This document shows, piece by piece, positions 48,085 through 58,110 of a stretch of DNA of 64,000 nucleotides. The notes under the pieces are model-generated. The model made no database searches. It was given only the letters and a program-made list of their open reading frames with translations, and was not told the origin of the DNA. The position numbers were made by a program, and so were the translations under genes. The DNA comes from Microvelia longipes. Lineage: Eukaryota; Arthropoda; Insecta; Hemiptera; Veliidae. Numbering within the stretch: the first letter of the stretch is position 1; each line of letters opens with the position of its first letter. Where the stretch lies: assembly GCA_018340805.1 (NCBI GenBank), contig JACMZG010001870.1, positions 15,780,651 to 15,844,650 on the forward strand. Reading direction: 5' to 3'.

Positions 48085-49077
48085 AAAATACGGGCCTTCG
48101 GCCCGTAGCCGCTACGCGGCCTCGGCGCTTCGCGCCTCGTCCGCTTTGCGGTCACATTGTTGTTGTTTTGTATTATGTATGGTTTCACTATCGTTTCTTG
48201 TTACATGGCATTTTGCCACGTATTTAGCGAATTTTCACAGCCTCGTTTCACAGGCCCGCGAAGCGGGCCTGTGAAACGAGGCTTTAAAGAAAAGATTATA
48301 GTTCCATCTTTCATCAGCTTTAGTTATCGTCCACTATACAAAAGGGTATAAACTCTTACTTACATTTATGATTGTTTATAGATTTTAAAGAAAAATGTCA
48401 AATTTGTTTTGTAAACAAATTGTTTATTTGAGTAAAATCTTAAGGTTGAAAAAAGTATATTCATGATTATTTAAAATAAAAATACCGTTTGCGACACTTA
48501 GGATTGTCCGATTGAGCTGAAACTGGTCGCATTCGTTTTAGAATAACTTCGACCATATAAAGACTACTTCGATGTTCTTCCTCTTTACGGGTCTGCTTAG
48601 CTCGGCGTGGTTTAGTGGAAGCCATTTTTGCCCTGCCTCTCTGGGACAGTAGGCTTACCATGATGGAGCAAGAGGTAGAGGTCTCTCTTTTATACTATAT
48701 CCCCACCCTCTAACACTACTGAACCCAACAGATATCGTACGAGTCTTTGACCTAGACGTATACATATATACAAGATTATATATATATATATGTATACCAT
48801 TTGCGCCATTTGTGATGGTTCGATTGAGCTGAAATTGGTCTTAATCGATTCAGCTAGCCGTCTACCTAAATACTAGATACCTTGTTTTAAAGCCATTTTA
48901 AGTTTCAAAAAATTTTTTTTTTCATGACGTCATAACTTTGGTTGATGACGTCATAATGTTTTATAAACAATAGGCCTCGTAACCTCCTCAACATCTCGCG
49001 ATTTGCAAAGTTTCGTTTCAATTTGAGAACGCCTTCGAGAGTTATCGTTCGCCATACGAAAGGGTAGAAACTCTTAC

Positions 49078-49127
<50 letters not shown>

Positions 49128-49149
49128 TTATATATATATATAATATATA

Positions 49150-49201
<52 letters not shown>

Positions 49202-49212
49202 CATATATATAT

Positions 49213-49265
<53 letters not shown>

Positions 49266-49390
49266 TTTCGGACATATATTTTTGTTATCAGGAAGCCAAT
49301 AGGAACCGATTCCACTCACTCCCACCCTCAACTTCCGTCATCCGAAACCTCATAAGCGTCATTTTCATAATGAAAATTCGCTAAACTATA
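48085..49390 (+). repeat. Largest GC-hairpin / CRE superfamily member
   Basis: The head 48091-48151 is a string of four hairpins with three-base loops. A 45-bp near-palindrome follows at 48239-48283. CGATTGAGCTGAAA...TGGTC occurs twice (about 48508 and 48818), showing an internal duplication of about 315 bp. Two CRE palindromes follow (48925-48932, 48946-48953), then AAACAATAGGCCTCG, a TA tract at 49078-49262, and the tail CAACTTCCGTCATCCG...AAAATTCGCTAAA. The 64-codon minus-strand frame at 48467-48661 has no recognised domain. Confidence 0.7.
49078..49262. repeat. (TA)n microsatellite, interrupted
   Basis: About 185 bp of TA with TTATAT breaks, between TAGAAACTCTTACA and the tail. Confidence 0.95.
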
Positions 49391-50309
49391 TTAAAATTAC
49401 AAGACATGCTTGTTTTGGAGAAATTCATAGAGCGAGTAATATGGATTTTCAATCCGGTATTCCGGTAAGAGCTATAAAATTTTCATCAGGTAGTCTGGTT
49501 CATATTAACATTAAATAACTGCAATAGGTAATTATTTCTTACAGAAATATATTCGAATAAAAAAGTTAAATTAAAATAGTACCTCTAATTAAACTAGGAT
49601 AAAAAAATCAGGAATTTATAATCATTTATTGCTGACAACACTTACCTGAAACAGAAAAAAATACAATAAATTAATGAAAGGTATAAAGAAGAAATAAAAT
49701 TAAATAAAACAAAAACATTTAAAGGAAAATGAGTAAAATATTAAAATGAATAGGATAAACTATCTTGTTAATCATTTCAATAGGCATAAAGAATATCTTA
49801 CAATAATAATAATAAAATTAAGTGTTTTCTCTTACAATTAAACTAAAAAGAAAATGAATATATTCAATAGTTTTTGTGACCACAGTTTGGTTCTAGAGGA
49901 ATGTTATAAAAAACTTGATGGTATTTACATTTTCATAAGCATGGATTATCGGACCGACCATTTGTTAATTTCAAAATATGTTTTGATTTATTAAGTTTTT
50001 TTTTGTCAGACTCTTAGCAATTACGAATTAAACCACTTGACTCGGAAGTATAGGTGTGGACAATCTAACATATCTTTCACTCTAAACCACAACCATAGTT
50101 ATTTACTTACAGCAGCTGGTTACTGTAAAAATGTACTCTGTATGACATTTTCACGACTAACTATGACCACAAACATCTAAAGTTACACAAAAAATATGTT
50201 CCATTATAAAAACCGTGGTCAAGACGTCATAAACTTCCGGGACAAACAAAATATAATTATAGGTAGTATGTAGACTATCTAGGAAATTTCTTTAAAAAAT
50301 CACTAATGG
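49391..50309. other. AT-rich spacer
   Basis: No feature recognised. Confidence 0.5.
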
Positions 50310-50405
50310 GGAAGCCATCATGGTGGGATACAAACCTCGGACCATGACCAAAATCCATTTCGAAGGTCCCCAGCCACAAAAAATACGTTTCGCGAAATAT
50401 ATAAA
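50310..50405 (-). repeat. Superfamily tail fragment, reverse
   Basis: On the minus strand TTTCGCGAAACGTATTTTTT, GGGGACCTTCGAAATGG and GGTCCGAGGTTTGTATCCC match the tail of copies A and B (1481-1560, 4815-4895). The B-box-like GGTTTGTATCCC here supports a tRNA-related origin of that tail. Confidence 0.65.
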
Positions 50406-50524
50406 TAGATATAATATATGTATGTATTTCTATCGCAACTAATTTTTTCTGTATTTTTTTTTTAAGAAAAATGCGGTAAAACCTTTAAACTAACTGAGCT
50501 TTGAATAATCAATAGGATAATTAT

Positions 50525-50705
50525 AAGCATTTCCCTTGAAAAATATAAAAAATGAGTTACGATTAGTGCTTGATAATTGAGTAACGTTTCAACGTTTCAT
50601 TTATAAAGCATAAATCGGATCCTTAAGCAAGAAATGGATTGTAAAGCACGGAAAACGCATTCCAAAGGAAATTCACCCGGCATGCGGACTACCGCGCCAA
50701 AAAAC
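50525..50705 (+). repeat. Fold-back element, right-arm half-copy
   Basis: AATGAGTTACGATTAGTGCT, TTGATAATTGAGTAACG, GTAAAGCACGGAAAACGCAT and CATGCGGACTACCGCGCCA match 425-672. The left arm is absent. Confidence 0.7.
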
Positions 50706-50784
50706 GTTTAACACTCGTTTTCCTTAAGGAGATTATCCTGCGTTAAACATTTTTGTACAATATAATTGTGCGATATTGTACAAT

Positions 50785-50965
50785 ATCATTTGTACTATCG
50801 AGTTTTGTAGGTGCAAGAGACAGCTAGGAAATGTACCAATCAAAATGCAATGCTCTCTGTTCTGGGAACTGTTCTACCTTTTGACATTCTTTATCATACA
50901 GAGGTGTCTTTGGCACAATTACATTTTCTTAACTATTCTTGTTTGCAAAACTCAGTAGTATCAAA
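50785..50965. mobile_element. MITE family E, copy 2
   Basis: TACTATCGAGTTTTGTAGG at the left is mirrored by TTGCAAAACTCAGTAGTA at the right. Inside are AAGAGACAGCTAGGAAATGT and AAAATGCAATGCT, as in 23850-24200. About 180 bp. Confidence 0.6.
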
Positions 50966-51104
50966 AGATATATATTTTTATTTTCAACAGGTACTTATAA
51001 GATTTTATTTAACAATTAATAGATTATTTAAGTATGATTTAACAGATATCAGTTGTTTTAAGTACCTACATCTGTGCATCCAAATACTTAAATATTAAAA
51101 GAAA

Positions 51105-51720
51105 ACATTATACTGCAGCACGTCTTCGGACTCGCTTCGCTAGTCATCAGATAGTAAAAATATATGATTCATTTCCAGGGGCCACTATCCAGGCTCTGAC
51201 CACGATCGATAGTGCTTAATTTTTACGATCCAACAAAAATCATGGATATAATAGTAAACGGTTGTAATGGAACGAAACTTTTGGTACTTCTTTACTGCGT
51301 AAAGGTATACATACAAATGTACCGAATTTCAAGTCATTTAGGTTATTTTATGATTCAAACAATTTTCTAAAAAACGTACACAAGGCATTCGAATTTTTTT
51401 TTGCGTTTTACGGTCTACTGAAAGTTTTGCTGAGTCTTTATTGCACGTTAATGACGTCATAAAAATAATTTTTAGAGAGCACAACAACTCATATAGATTA
51501 ATTTTTGTACAAAGTATCATCTTTTTAGTATAAATACACTGGGTGCTACGGTAATAACAGACACACACACACATACAAACAGACAACTTTGTGAAAACCA
51601 TTAAGGAGGGTTTTTAAAACACCTGAAACAGATAATTCAAATGGCATCCCGGTTTCGGATATTATTGAAAACACAATACTTTTTCTATATACCTACGGTA
51701 TAACTGAGGAAAAGCAAACA
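51105..51720 (+). repeat. GC-hairpin / CRE superfamily member (CA-tract type)
   Basis: Head CTTCGGACTCGCTTCGCTAG, middle CGGTTGTAATGGAACGAAAC, CRE at 51452-51459 preceded by CACGTTAA, a CA tract at 51561-51573, then CAACTTTGTGAAAACC and the tail CACCTGAAACAGATAATTCA and CCCGGTTTCGGAT. The best reference copy for this subtype. Confidence 0.7.
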
Positions 51721-52122
51721 TCAAAAGAAAAAAAAATAAATAAATAAAACATCAGGGTCTTTAAAAAAAAATGAATATTTATAAATTGTCTAGAATTCAT
51801 GGACTAGAAAAAAGTTAAATGGAAAAAAGCTAACTTTGTTATTTATTTAAATAAATTTGAAAGACTGTTAATTTTTTATAAATTTTCTTTTTGAAGTTAC
51901 ATATTTCTTTTACCTCAATAAAATAAAAAGTTTTTTTTAAATTTATGTTTTAGATAAAATAAAATATTTATTTTTAAGGTAGAATTCCATTAACTTTAAA
52001 GTGGTACTAAAGAGAAACTACTAATTTAAAATTATTTATATTCCTGATAATGGTCTTTTATTATAATATTGTTTTCTTTTTTAAAATGAAATTGAGCACC
52101 AGTGGAGTTGTTCATCATGGGA
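51721..52122. other. AT-rich spacer
   Basis: No feature recognised. Confidence 0.4.
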
Positions 52123-52174
52123 GAAAGAAAAGAGTCCCTCCACAAAAATATTTGTGGAGGGACTCTTTTCTTTC
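52123..52174. repeat. Perfect 24-bp hairpin
   Basis: Arms 52123-52146 and 52151-52174 are perfectly complementary over 24 bp around the loop AATA; the stem contains GAGTCCCTCCAC. A perfect stem of this length in AT-rich DNA suggests recent origin. Read as DNA without a T-run, it is not a eukaryotic terminator. No second copy seen. Confidence 0.9.
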
Positions 52175-52499
52175 ACCTATTATTGTTTCACTTATTTCAT
52201 ATTGCTACTAATTATTATATAAATCACTTTAAAAAAGACCTATGCGAAAAATAGTTAAAATAAATTATAGAATAAAAATTTTAAAAACTAATATAAATCT
52301 TCAGTTAACTTATAAAAGAAAATAATCCACAATAATTGTGTACTCTAATTACATTACAGAATGTAATAAGCATATTTAATAATAATTATATTAATAATAA
52401 AATAAACAAAACATAGCGGGTTTTCCTTTGGAAAGTCGCTAAATAAAGTAAAATATTTTTTTTATGTAGGAGTTTTGGATTAAACCAGAGTTTAAAATC
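52175..52499. other. AT-rich spacer
   Basis: TTCCTTTGGAAAGTCGCTAAA at about 52422-52442 recalls the superfamily tail end; otherwise nothing. Confidence 0.4.
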
Positions 52500-53335
52500 A
52501 CATTATAACTCTAGACAGAGAGTAATCACATTACTAACTCTTGTCAGAGAGAGAGAGAGGAATTAAATTACAAAGACTTGTCAGTAAGAGAAAAGAATTA
52601 AGTTACTAACTCTAGTCAGAGAGCGAGAGCTATCACTTTACTAACTCTAGACAGAGAGAGAGAGAGGAATTAAATTACGAAGACTTGTCAGTAAGAGAAA
52701 AGAATTAAGTTACTAACTCTAGTCAGAGAGCGAGAGCTATCACTTTACTAACTCTAGACAGAGAGAGAGAGAGGAATTAAATTACGAAGACTTGTCAGTA
52801 AGAGAAAAGAATTAAGTTACTAACTCTAGTCAGAGAGCGAGAGCTATCACTTTACTAACTCTTGTCATAAGGATAGAGGAATCACTTGTTTAACTCTGGT
52901 CGCAAGGAAAGAGGAATTACTTATCTAACTTGGGTTAGAGGAGGAGAGGAATTATACTTTTAACTCTGGTCAGAGAGGAAGAGGAATCACATTTCTAACT
53001 CTTGTCGCAAGGGAAGAGGAATTACATTTTTAACTCTGGTTAGAGGAGGAGAGGAATTCCATTTTTAATCTGGTTAGAGGAGGAGAGGAATTACATTTTA
53101 ATTCGAGAGGAATTACATTTTTTTCTGGTTAGAGGGGAGAGGAATTACTGGTTAGAGGAGGAGGGAATTACATTTTAACTCAGGTTAGAGGAGGAGAGGA
53201 ATTACATTTTTAATTCTGGTCAAATAGGAAGAGAAATCACATTTCTACCTCTTACCATAGGGATAGAGGAATCATTTTTCTAATTCTGGTCGCAGCGAAA
53301 TAGGAATTCATTTTCTAACTCTGGTAAAGTACCCA
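52500..53335 (+). repeat. Compound minisatellite with higher-order units
   Basis: The first part (about 52500-52860) is about three near-identical copies of a unit of about 108 bp, itself made of related TAACTCTAGTCAGAGAG and GACTTGTCAGTAAGAG submotifs with GA runs. The second part, to 53335, is irregular units of about 36 bp around GGAATTACATTTTTAACTCT and GGTTAGAGGAGGAGA. It shows how a simple array became a higher-order one. Confidence 0.9.
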
Positions 53336-53339
53336 ACTA

Positions 53340-53530
53340 TTGGTGGTTTACTTGTTCTTAAACTACTAGCTTCCTGATAGTTTAGAGCATTAGGTGTCAC
53401 CGAAAAAAATTATATCAAAAAAGCAGATATCGTTTGGACCGGGATTCAAACCCTGACCAAACAAGCAATTCTGTTTAGCTAAGGTAACGAACAACAAAGC
53501 GCCTTAGACCTATCGGCGCCTCTAAACCCG
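53340..53530 (-). mobile_element. tRNA-Leu-like SINE
   Basis: On the minus strand GGCGCCGATAGGTCTAAGGC matches the A-box side of tRNA-Leu. GGTTTGAATCCCGGTCC follows as a B-box. A short body then reads ACCTAATGCTCTAAAC and CAGGAAGCTAGTAGTT. The anticodon region does not form a normal stem, so it is a SINE or pseudogene rather than a tRNA gene. Confidence 0.65.
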
Positions 53531-53929
53531 ATTTATAAACAAGATATAAAATATAATATAATACAATGAAAATAATTGAATGGATTTAAAAATTGTCATT
53601 ATTTTATAATAGGATTCGACTTACATAAGAACCCTAATATGAAATACGTGATGCAAATTACGATGCAAAGAAGAGAATCAATTCCCTCAAGAACACGCAA
53701 TTTTCCAACAAATATATTTTTAAAGACGGGTATTTTAGACATAATAACATTATTATACTAAAATACACCACGTCTTCAAGTAGGCCATTAAATATTCAAA
53801 ATCATTTTAGACGGCATTAAAGAAAACACATTATGGTAAAAATATGTTCGCACAACAAATACAAATAACATTGTCAAAAAAAAACTATACTTTTACAGTT
53901 AAATATAATTGTACGTACTCTTTCCTCTG
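53531..53929. other. AT-rich spacer
   Basis: No feature recognised. Confidence 0.4.
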
Positions 53930-54180
53930 ATGAAAACCCTAACAACCCTCTCCGTAGACTCAAGCGGCAGTGGCCGCGAGACCTACTTAGAGACCAAACT
54001 TAAAACTAACTTTTTTAAAAAAAAAAAACTATCCTCCGTCCGCCTAGCTCTAAGCGGCTTGCCACTGATGCGAGGACATAGAGTCCACACTTGTGTATTT
54101 TAGTAATCGAAATACACAAGTATGGATCAAGACTGGTGCTCGTACGGAGGGAGGCTGCTCGGCTATGCGGATAGAATAAA
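53930..54180. repeat. Mixed-composition patch with inverted repeats
   Basis: AAGCGGCAGTGGCCGCGAG and CTAAGCGGCTTGCCACTGAT give partly mirrored GC blocks around an A-run. 54089-54121 is a hairpin with 12-bp arms (ACTTGTGTATTT / AAATACACAAGT). Short frames on both strands overlap it and show no domain. Confidence 0.45.
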
Positions 54181-54526
54181 AACAGATTTTGATCTAAAAT
54201 TAATAATTTAATCATGGTCTTTATAGTTCATGTCAGCAAGATCTGCCACTGGGCAGACACCTTGTTTCATGTCAAGTTTCAAGTTAAAATTATATCCCAT
54301 TATCTTAATTACTTATAACAATGTAAATGTAGTTGTAATTACCAATAAAACAAAAAAAAAAAATATAATTGACATTTTTCCTATCAAAAGCTACATAATT
54401 TCAAATGTACGCTGAAAATTTCTCGCGAAAGTGGAAAAACGCTCTTGTGGGATTCGTTATTACGATAACTATTCTTTAAATACCTATTAAGTTTCTTTTA
54501 GGGAATCAGTTAAAAATGATGTAAGA
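54181..54526. other. AT-rich spacer
   Basis: No feature recognised. Confidence 0.4.
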
Positions 54527-54615
54527 ATCAACTACTGCCGATACTTGTCGTTTAATATAAACACCTCGCGACGGGTTTCGGCTTAAAGCTACAATTAGCC
54601 GAAGATGGTGTTATA
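54527..54615. repeat. Dispersed repeat end (Penelope-tail-like and 8511-like motifs)
   Basis: AAGAATCAACTACTGCCGAT resembles the arm at 8520. Then GCGACGGGTTTCGGCTTAAA and TTAGCCGAAGATGGTG, a GCCGAA-type motif often seen near Penelope-like or other retroelement termini. Assignment is tentative. Confidence 0.35.
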
Positions 54616-54944
54616 TTTAAATATTTATTAAAATAATCTTAATCTAAAGAGCTCATTTTTCCTTTGAAAAATCGTAAAAACATCATTTTCGACTTGTAAT
54701 CAAAGCCTTTTCTGAGCAGGGTTCTTTCAAAGGTTCTTTTCCGGCGGAGCATCTAAAAATTAGGGGGGTATACACAATGTTAAATACACAATTGAACGAC
54801 AGCGTGCAAACATTTGATAAATTTATTTAAATACAAGAAATACTAAATTAATAAAATACAAAATATTATTTAAAAATATTACAATTGAACATAAGTAACA
54901 CAATAATAACTCCCACTAATGAAATGGTGTATCATTCATGGCTA

Positions 54945-55090
54945 TATACAGGGTGAAACAATTTAGATGTACCAATATTAAATCCTTACAAAATAAGAGG
55001 AAAACATGGTCCTAGACTTTCAAAAATTTCTCTACCTCTTGCGAATTCAGCTTTACCATTATTATTTGGCAACTATTATTCAAATATGGA
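54945..55090 (+). mobile_element. TACAGGGTG-ended element, left part (family F copy 2)
   Basis: ATACAGGGTGAAACAATTTA, AATATTAAATCC and GAGGAAAACATGGTCCTAGA match 25247-25340. It lies about 300 bp before the Penelope-like insertion. The opposite terminus is not recognised. Confidence 0.55.
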
Positions 55091-55381
55091 AAATTTGATA
55101 AAAAAAATAAGTTATAGAATACTGTAATATTAATCATGTGTCATACAATGCCACATGTGTTGTTTTTTAACAAAAATATATGACATGTCGAACTAAAGCG
55201 TGATAAAAAATCACTAAAATATAGTGATATTAGTATAACATTTCTTAGGATTTCATGCGGTTTCCAAAATAGACAGAGACAGTATTACGTTAAACTAGTA
55301 ATTATCTTTTCAATGATACCAAAAGTAGCAACAAAATAACCATATTTGGGTAAAGTTATCATAATAATGGTAAATTACCAT

Positions 55382-55392
55382 TGATCTGGACA
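55382..55392 (+). repeat. Target-site duplication, left copy
   Basis: TGATCTGGACA, repeated exactly at 58305-58315 on the other side of the Penelope-like element. Confidence 0.65.
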
Positions 55393-55438
55393 TATTTGAA
55401 TTATACATAATTCAAATATTACATCGGTTTGTCGAACC

Positions 55439-57013
55439 ATGGACAGCGCTTATGATCAGACAAGTAAGTTCGATTTTATTTCTAAAGATACGATGAATGA
55501 CATTAATAGTTATAGTGTTACTAAATTAAAAGCTACATATCGTAGATTACATATTAAAGAAGAAAATGCAAAGAAGAATATATGGTTTGTTAGTCAGTGT
55601 ATACAGAATAATTTAAACCCTATATTTTTATACAGGTTTGGAGTTCAAAGACTTAATGTTAAACCTAAAGTTAAAAATCATTTTACAACTATTTTACTTA
55701 AAGAAGAACTAAGGCGTTGGTATAGAACTAGAGACAATAATCGCCATTACATTAATTATATTCGATATAAAATGGTTTCTATCATAGGAGAAAACGATGT
55801 TATTGTTTTAGATACTGGTATTAAAAGCAATGTCCAAGCTATAGGTTTGGATAAATTCAATAAAATGAAATCTAAAATAGATCGTTTAAAAAATAATAAC
55901 ACTTATAATCATAATATTGATCATGATAGTACTCCGCCTCTCACTACGAGTCCGGATCCCGTTATTTCACAGTCAGTCGCATCTATATCTGGACCCCCCA
56001 CTACCTCCTTGGAGTCAGTTCATTCATTTTACCCTCGTACTATTATAGTTATGAATGGACCTAATCCCTTTACTACAGAGGAAATGGATTTGCTTGACTG
56101 TGGCCTTAAATACTCTCCTCAACGTTTCATATCTGAAAGCGATTTAATCCAGTTTACTACTGCTGTTGATTCTATTACTAATGATGATATCATAAAATTT
56201 GACTGTGCTAAAACCATTAAAAAGTTCTTTAATAAACCTAAACAATATAGCACTAGAAATAAATCTAATATGTTTAAAGAACAGAAAGTCCTTATTAGTT
56301 TAAAGAAAAAAATGACGGAACAAGATCTTATAGTTATTAAGGCTGATAAGGGCAACTCAACAGTAGTAATGAAAAAACAGTTATACATCGACAAAGTTAC
56401 TAATTTCCTGGTATCTAATAATTTTAAGAAGATCAGCATTGCCGAGGACCCTACCTCAGACCTCCAGGGCAAATTACGTAAAGCATTAAATAATAGTAAA
56501 TTTGTTTTTGCTGATAACTTTTATAAAGGCTCGCTTATAAATATGAACCCGTTACCTCCGAGACTGTACGGCTCAATTAAAGTTCACAAGAATAATAGTA
56601 TAAGACCGGTCGTATCTTATTGCGGTTCAGTCACTGAATTGTTAAGTAAAAATTTAAATACCAAGTTTTATCAGATAACCAATTTTAAAGCGATAGACTC
56701 AGTTAAGAATTCTTTAGATTTTACTCAATCTCTTCAAGACACCAAACTTCCGGCTAATGCCATTTTGGTATCGTTTGATGTGGTCAACCTTTTCACCAAC
56801 GTCCCATCGGATATAAGTTTTTTCCTTATGACTAGAGTGTTGCATAGGTCATCTGCCGATAAGATCCTGAACCAAGAGTTCATTGAACTTCTGGAGTTAT
56901 GTTTTAGCCAAAATTATTTTCTTTTTAATGGTGAACTTTATTCAGGAGGTACTGGTTTGGCTATGGGCGCTCCGTTGTCTTTTTTATGCACAATTTTTAT
57001 ACTAATTTTGTAA
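55439..57013 (+). pseudogene. Penelope-like polyprotein, N-terminal part: reverse transcriptase up to motif B
   Basis: 524 codons starting at an ATG in good context (ACCATGG), the first in frame after the left target repeat. Visible Penelope-type RT features are the DKG motif in KADKGNSTVVM (about residues 301-311), LYGSIKVHK and RPVVS (about 376-394), RT motif A SFDVVNLFTNVP (about 445-456) and motif B GLAMGAPLS (506-514). Right after PLS the usual PLLADI-like residues are missing. The frame runs into TGCACAATTTTTATAC and stops ten residues later. The active-site YVDD lies in the other frame downstream, so this half alone cannot be a working enzyme. A region rich in Ser, Pro and Thr (about 165-195) probably links the N-terminal domain to the RT. 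Confidence 0.85.
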
Positions 57014-58110
57014 CTCATCCTGATAATGTTTACCATAAATATATTTTAAAATGGCGCCGCTATGTTGACGATATTTTTATAATCTGGACTGGTAGTTTAC
57101 CTGAATTAAACAAATTTTTAGATTACCTCAATAGTTGTTATCATTCAATTAAATTTACATGTGAGATAGAAGTTAACAAAAGCCTTAATTTCCTGGACCT
57201 AACTGTAACCAGATTTAACGATACTCTACAGTATAAGGTTTATCGTAAGCCTACTGCAACAGATGCAGTCATTAATGCCCGTTCATGTCACCCGTGGAGT
57301 CACAAAATGGCGGCTTTTAACTCAATGGTTCATCGGCTTGTGTATTACCCTCTTGGTACGGATGCGTACGATATTGAATTATCTACTATTAAATACATAG
57401 CAAACAAAAATGGCTATGATGTCTCCATAATTGATAAACTCGTTAGTAGAAAAACTAAGCAAATGGTGCTTCGAAATATGGGAGTTAATAATGCAAGTCG
57501 TGGTACCCAAGATATGGCCTGGTGCTCGGTTCCTTATATAGGTGATATTTCAAATAAAGTAGCTAGTGTTTTGCAAAGGAATAATCATAGAGTGAGTTTC
57601 AGCGTTCCTACTACCTTACGCACTCATCTCTCGCATGTTAAGGACCCGATTAAATTTGAGGCTAGCTGTGGAGTCTATGTAATGCGGTGTGGTGCTTGTG
57701 ACGCGCAATATGTTGGCCAAACTGGTAGGAATATATCTACGAGGGCGGGCGAGCACGTCCGTGAATCTACGTTAAAGACCGAGAATAGTAGTAATTTTTA
57801 TCAACATATTCAGCGTATGGGGCATAAAAATAGCGATCACAAGGTTGGCATTCTTCATCATATTACTAAAGGCCCAAAAATGGACTCGCTTGAGAAATTT
57901 GAAATTGCGCGGAGTCAAAAGGCTTTAGGCGATGATAACCTGAATGAGAGATGCGCCTGCTCAGTTCTAATCAAAGAATTAATACGTTCCGTCTCCCCAC
58001 TTCAAATTGACAAAGTCAGTCTGCATCCAGTCTCAAATCTTGTAACAAGACTCAAGAGGAAAATTAGCTTCTTCTCACCGGTAAATGTTTATATTTTTTA
58101 CAGTTTTTAG
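56986..58110 (+). pseudogene. Penelope-like polyprotein, C-terminal part: RT motif C onward plus GIY-YIG endonuclease
   Basis: The frame is shifted by one base relative to the upstream part and opens at an ATG that was probably internal to the original protein. It carries RT motif C YVDD (residues 26-29, in RRYVDDIFIIW), LNFLDL (about 67-72) and YRKPT...HPWSHK, which are typical of Penelope-like RTs. Then comes a GIY-YIG nuclease: GVY (229-231), CGAC, YVG (242-244), Arg 248 or 252, and a conserved-position Glu near 303-306 (LEKFEIARSQK). All key nuclease residues appear present. Stop at 58108-58110. Break and domain order are seen directly; function is from family knowledge. Confidence 0.85.

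Noticed and set aside
48467..48661. 64-codon Arg/Lys-rich minus-strand frame
   Set aside because: No recognisable domain and it lies inside a repeat. I mention it in findings but do not call it a gene.
56119..56472. 117-codon minus-strand frame opposite the reverse transcriptase
   Set aside because: It is the antisense shadow of the conserved RT reading frame.
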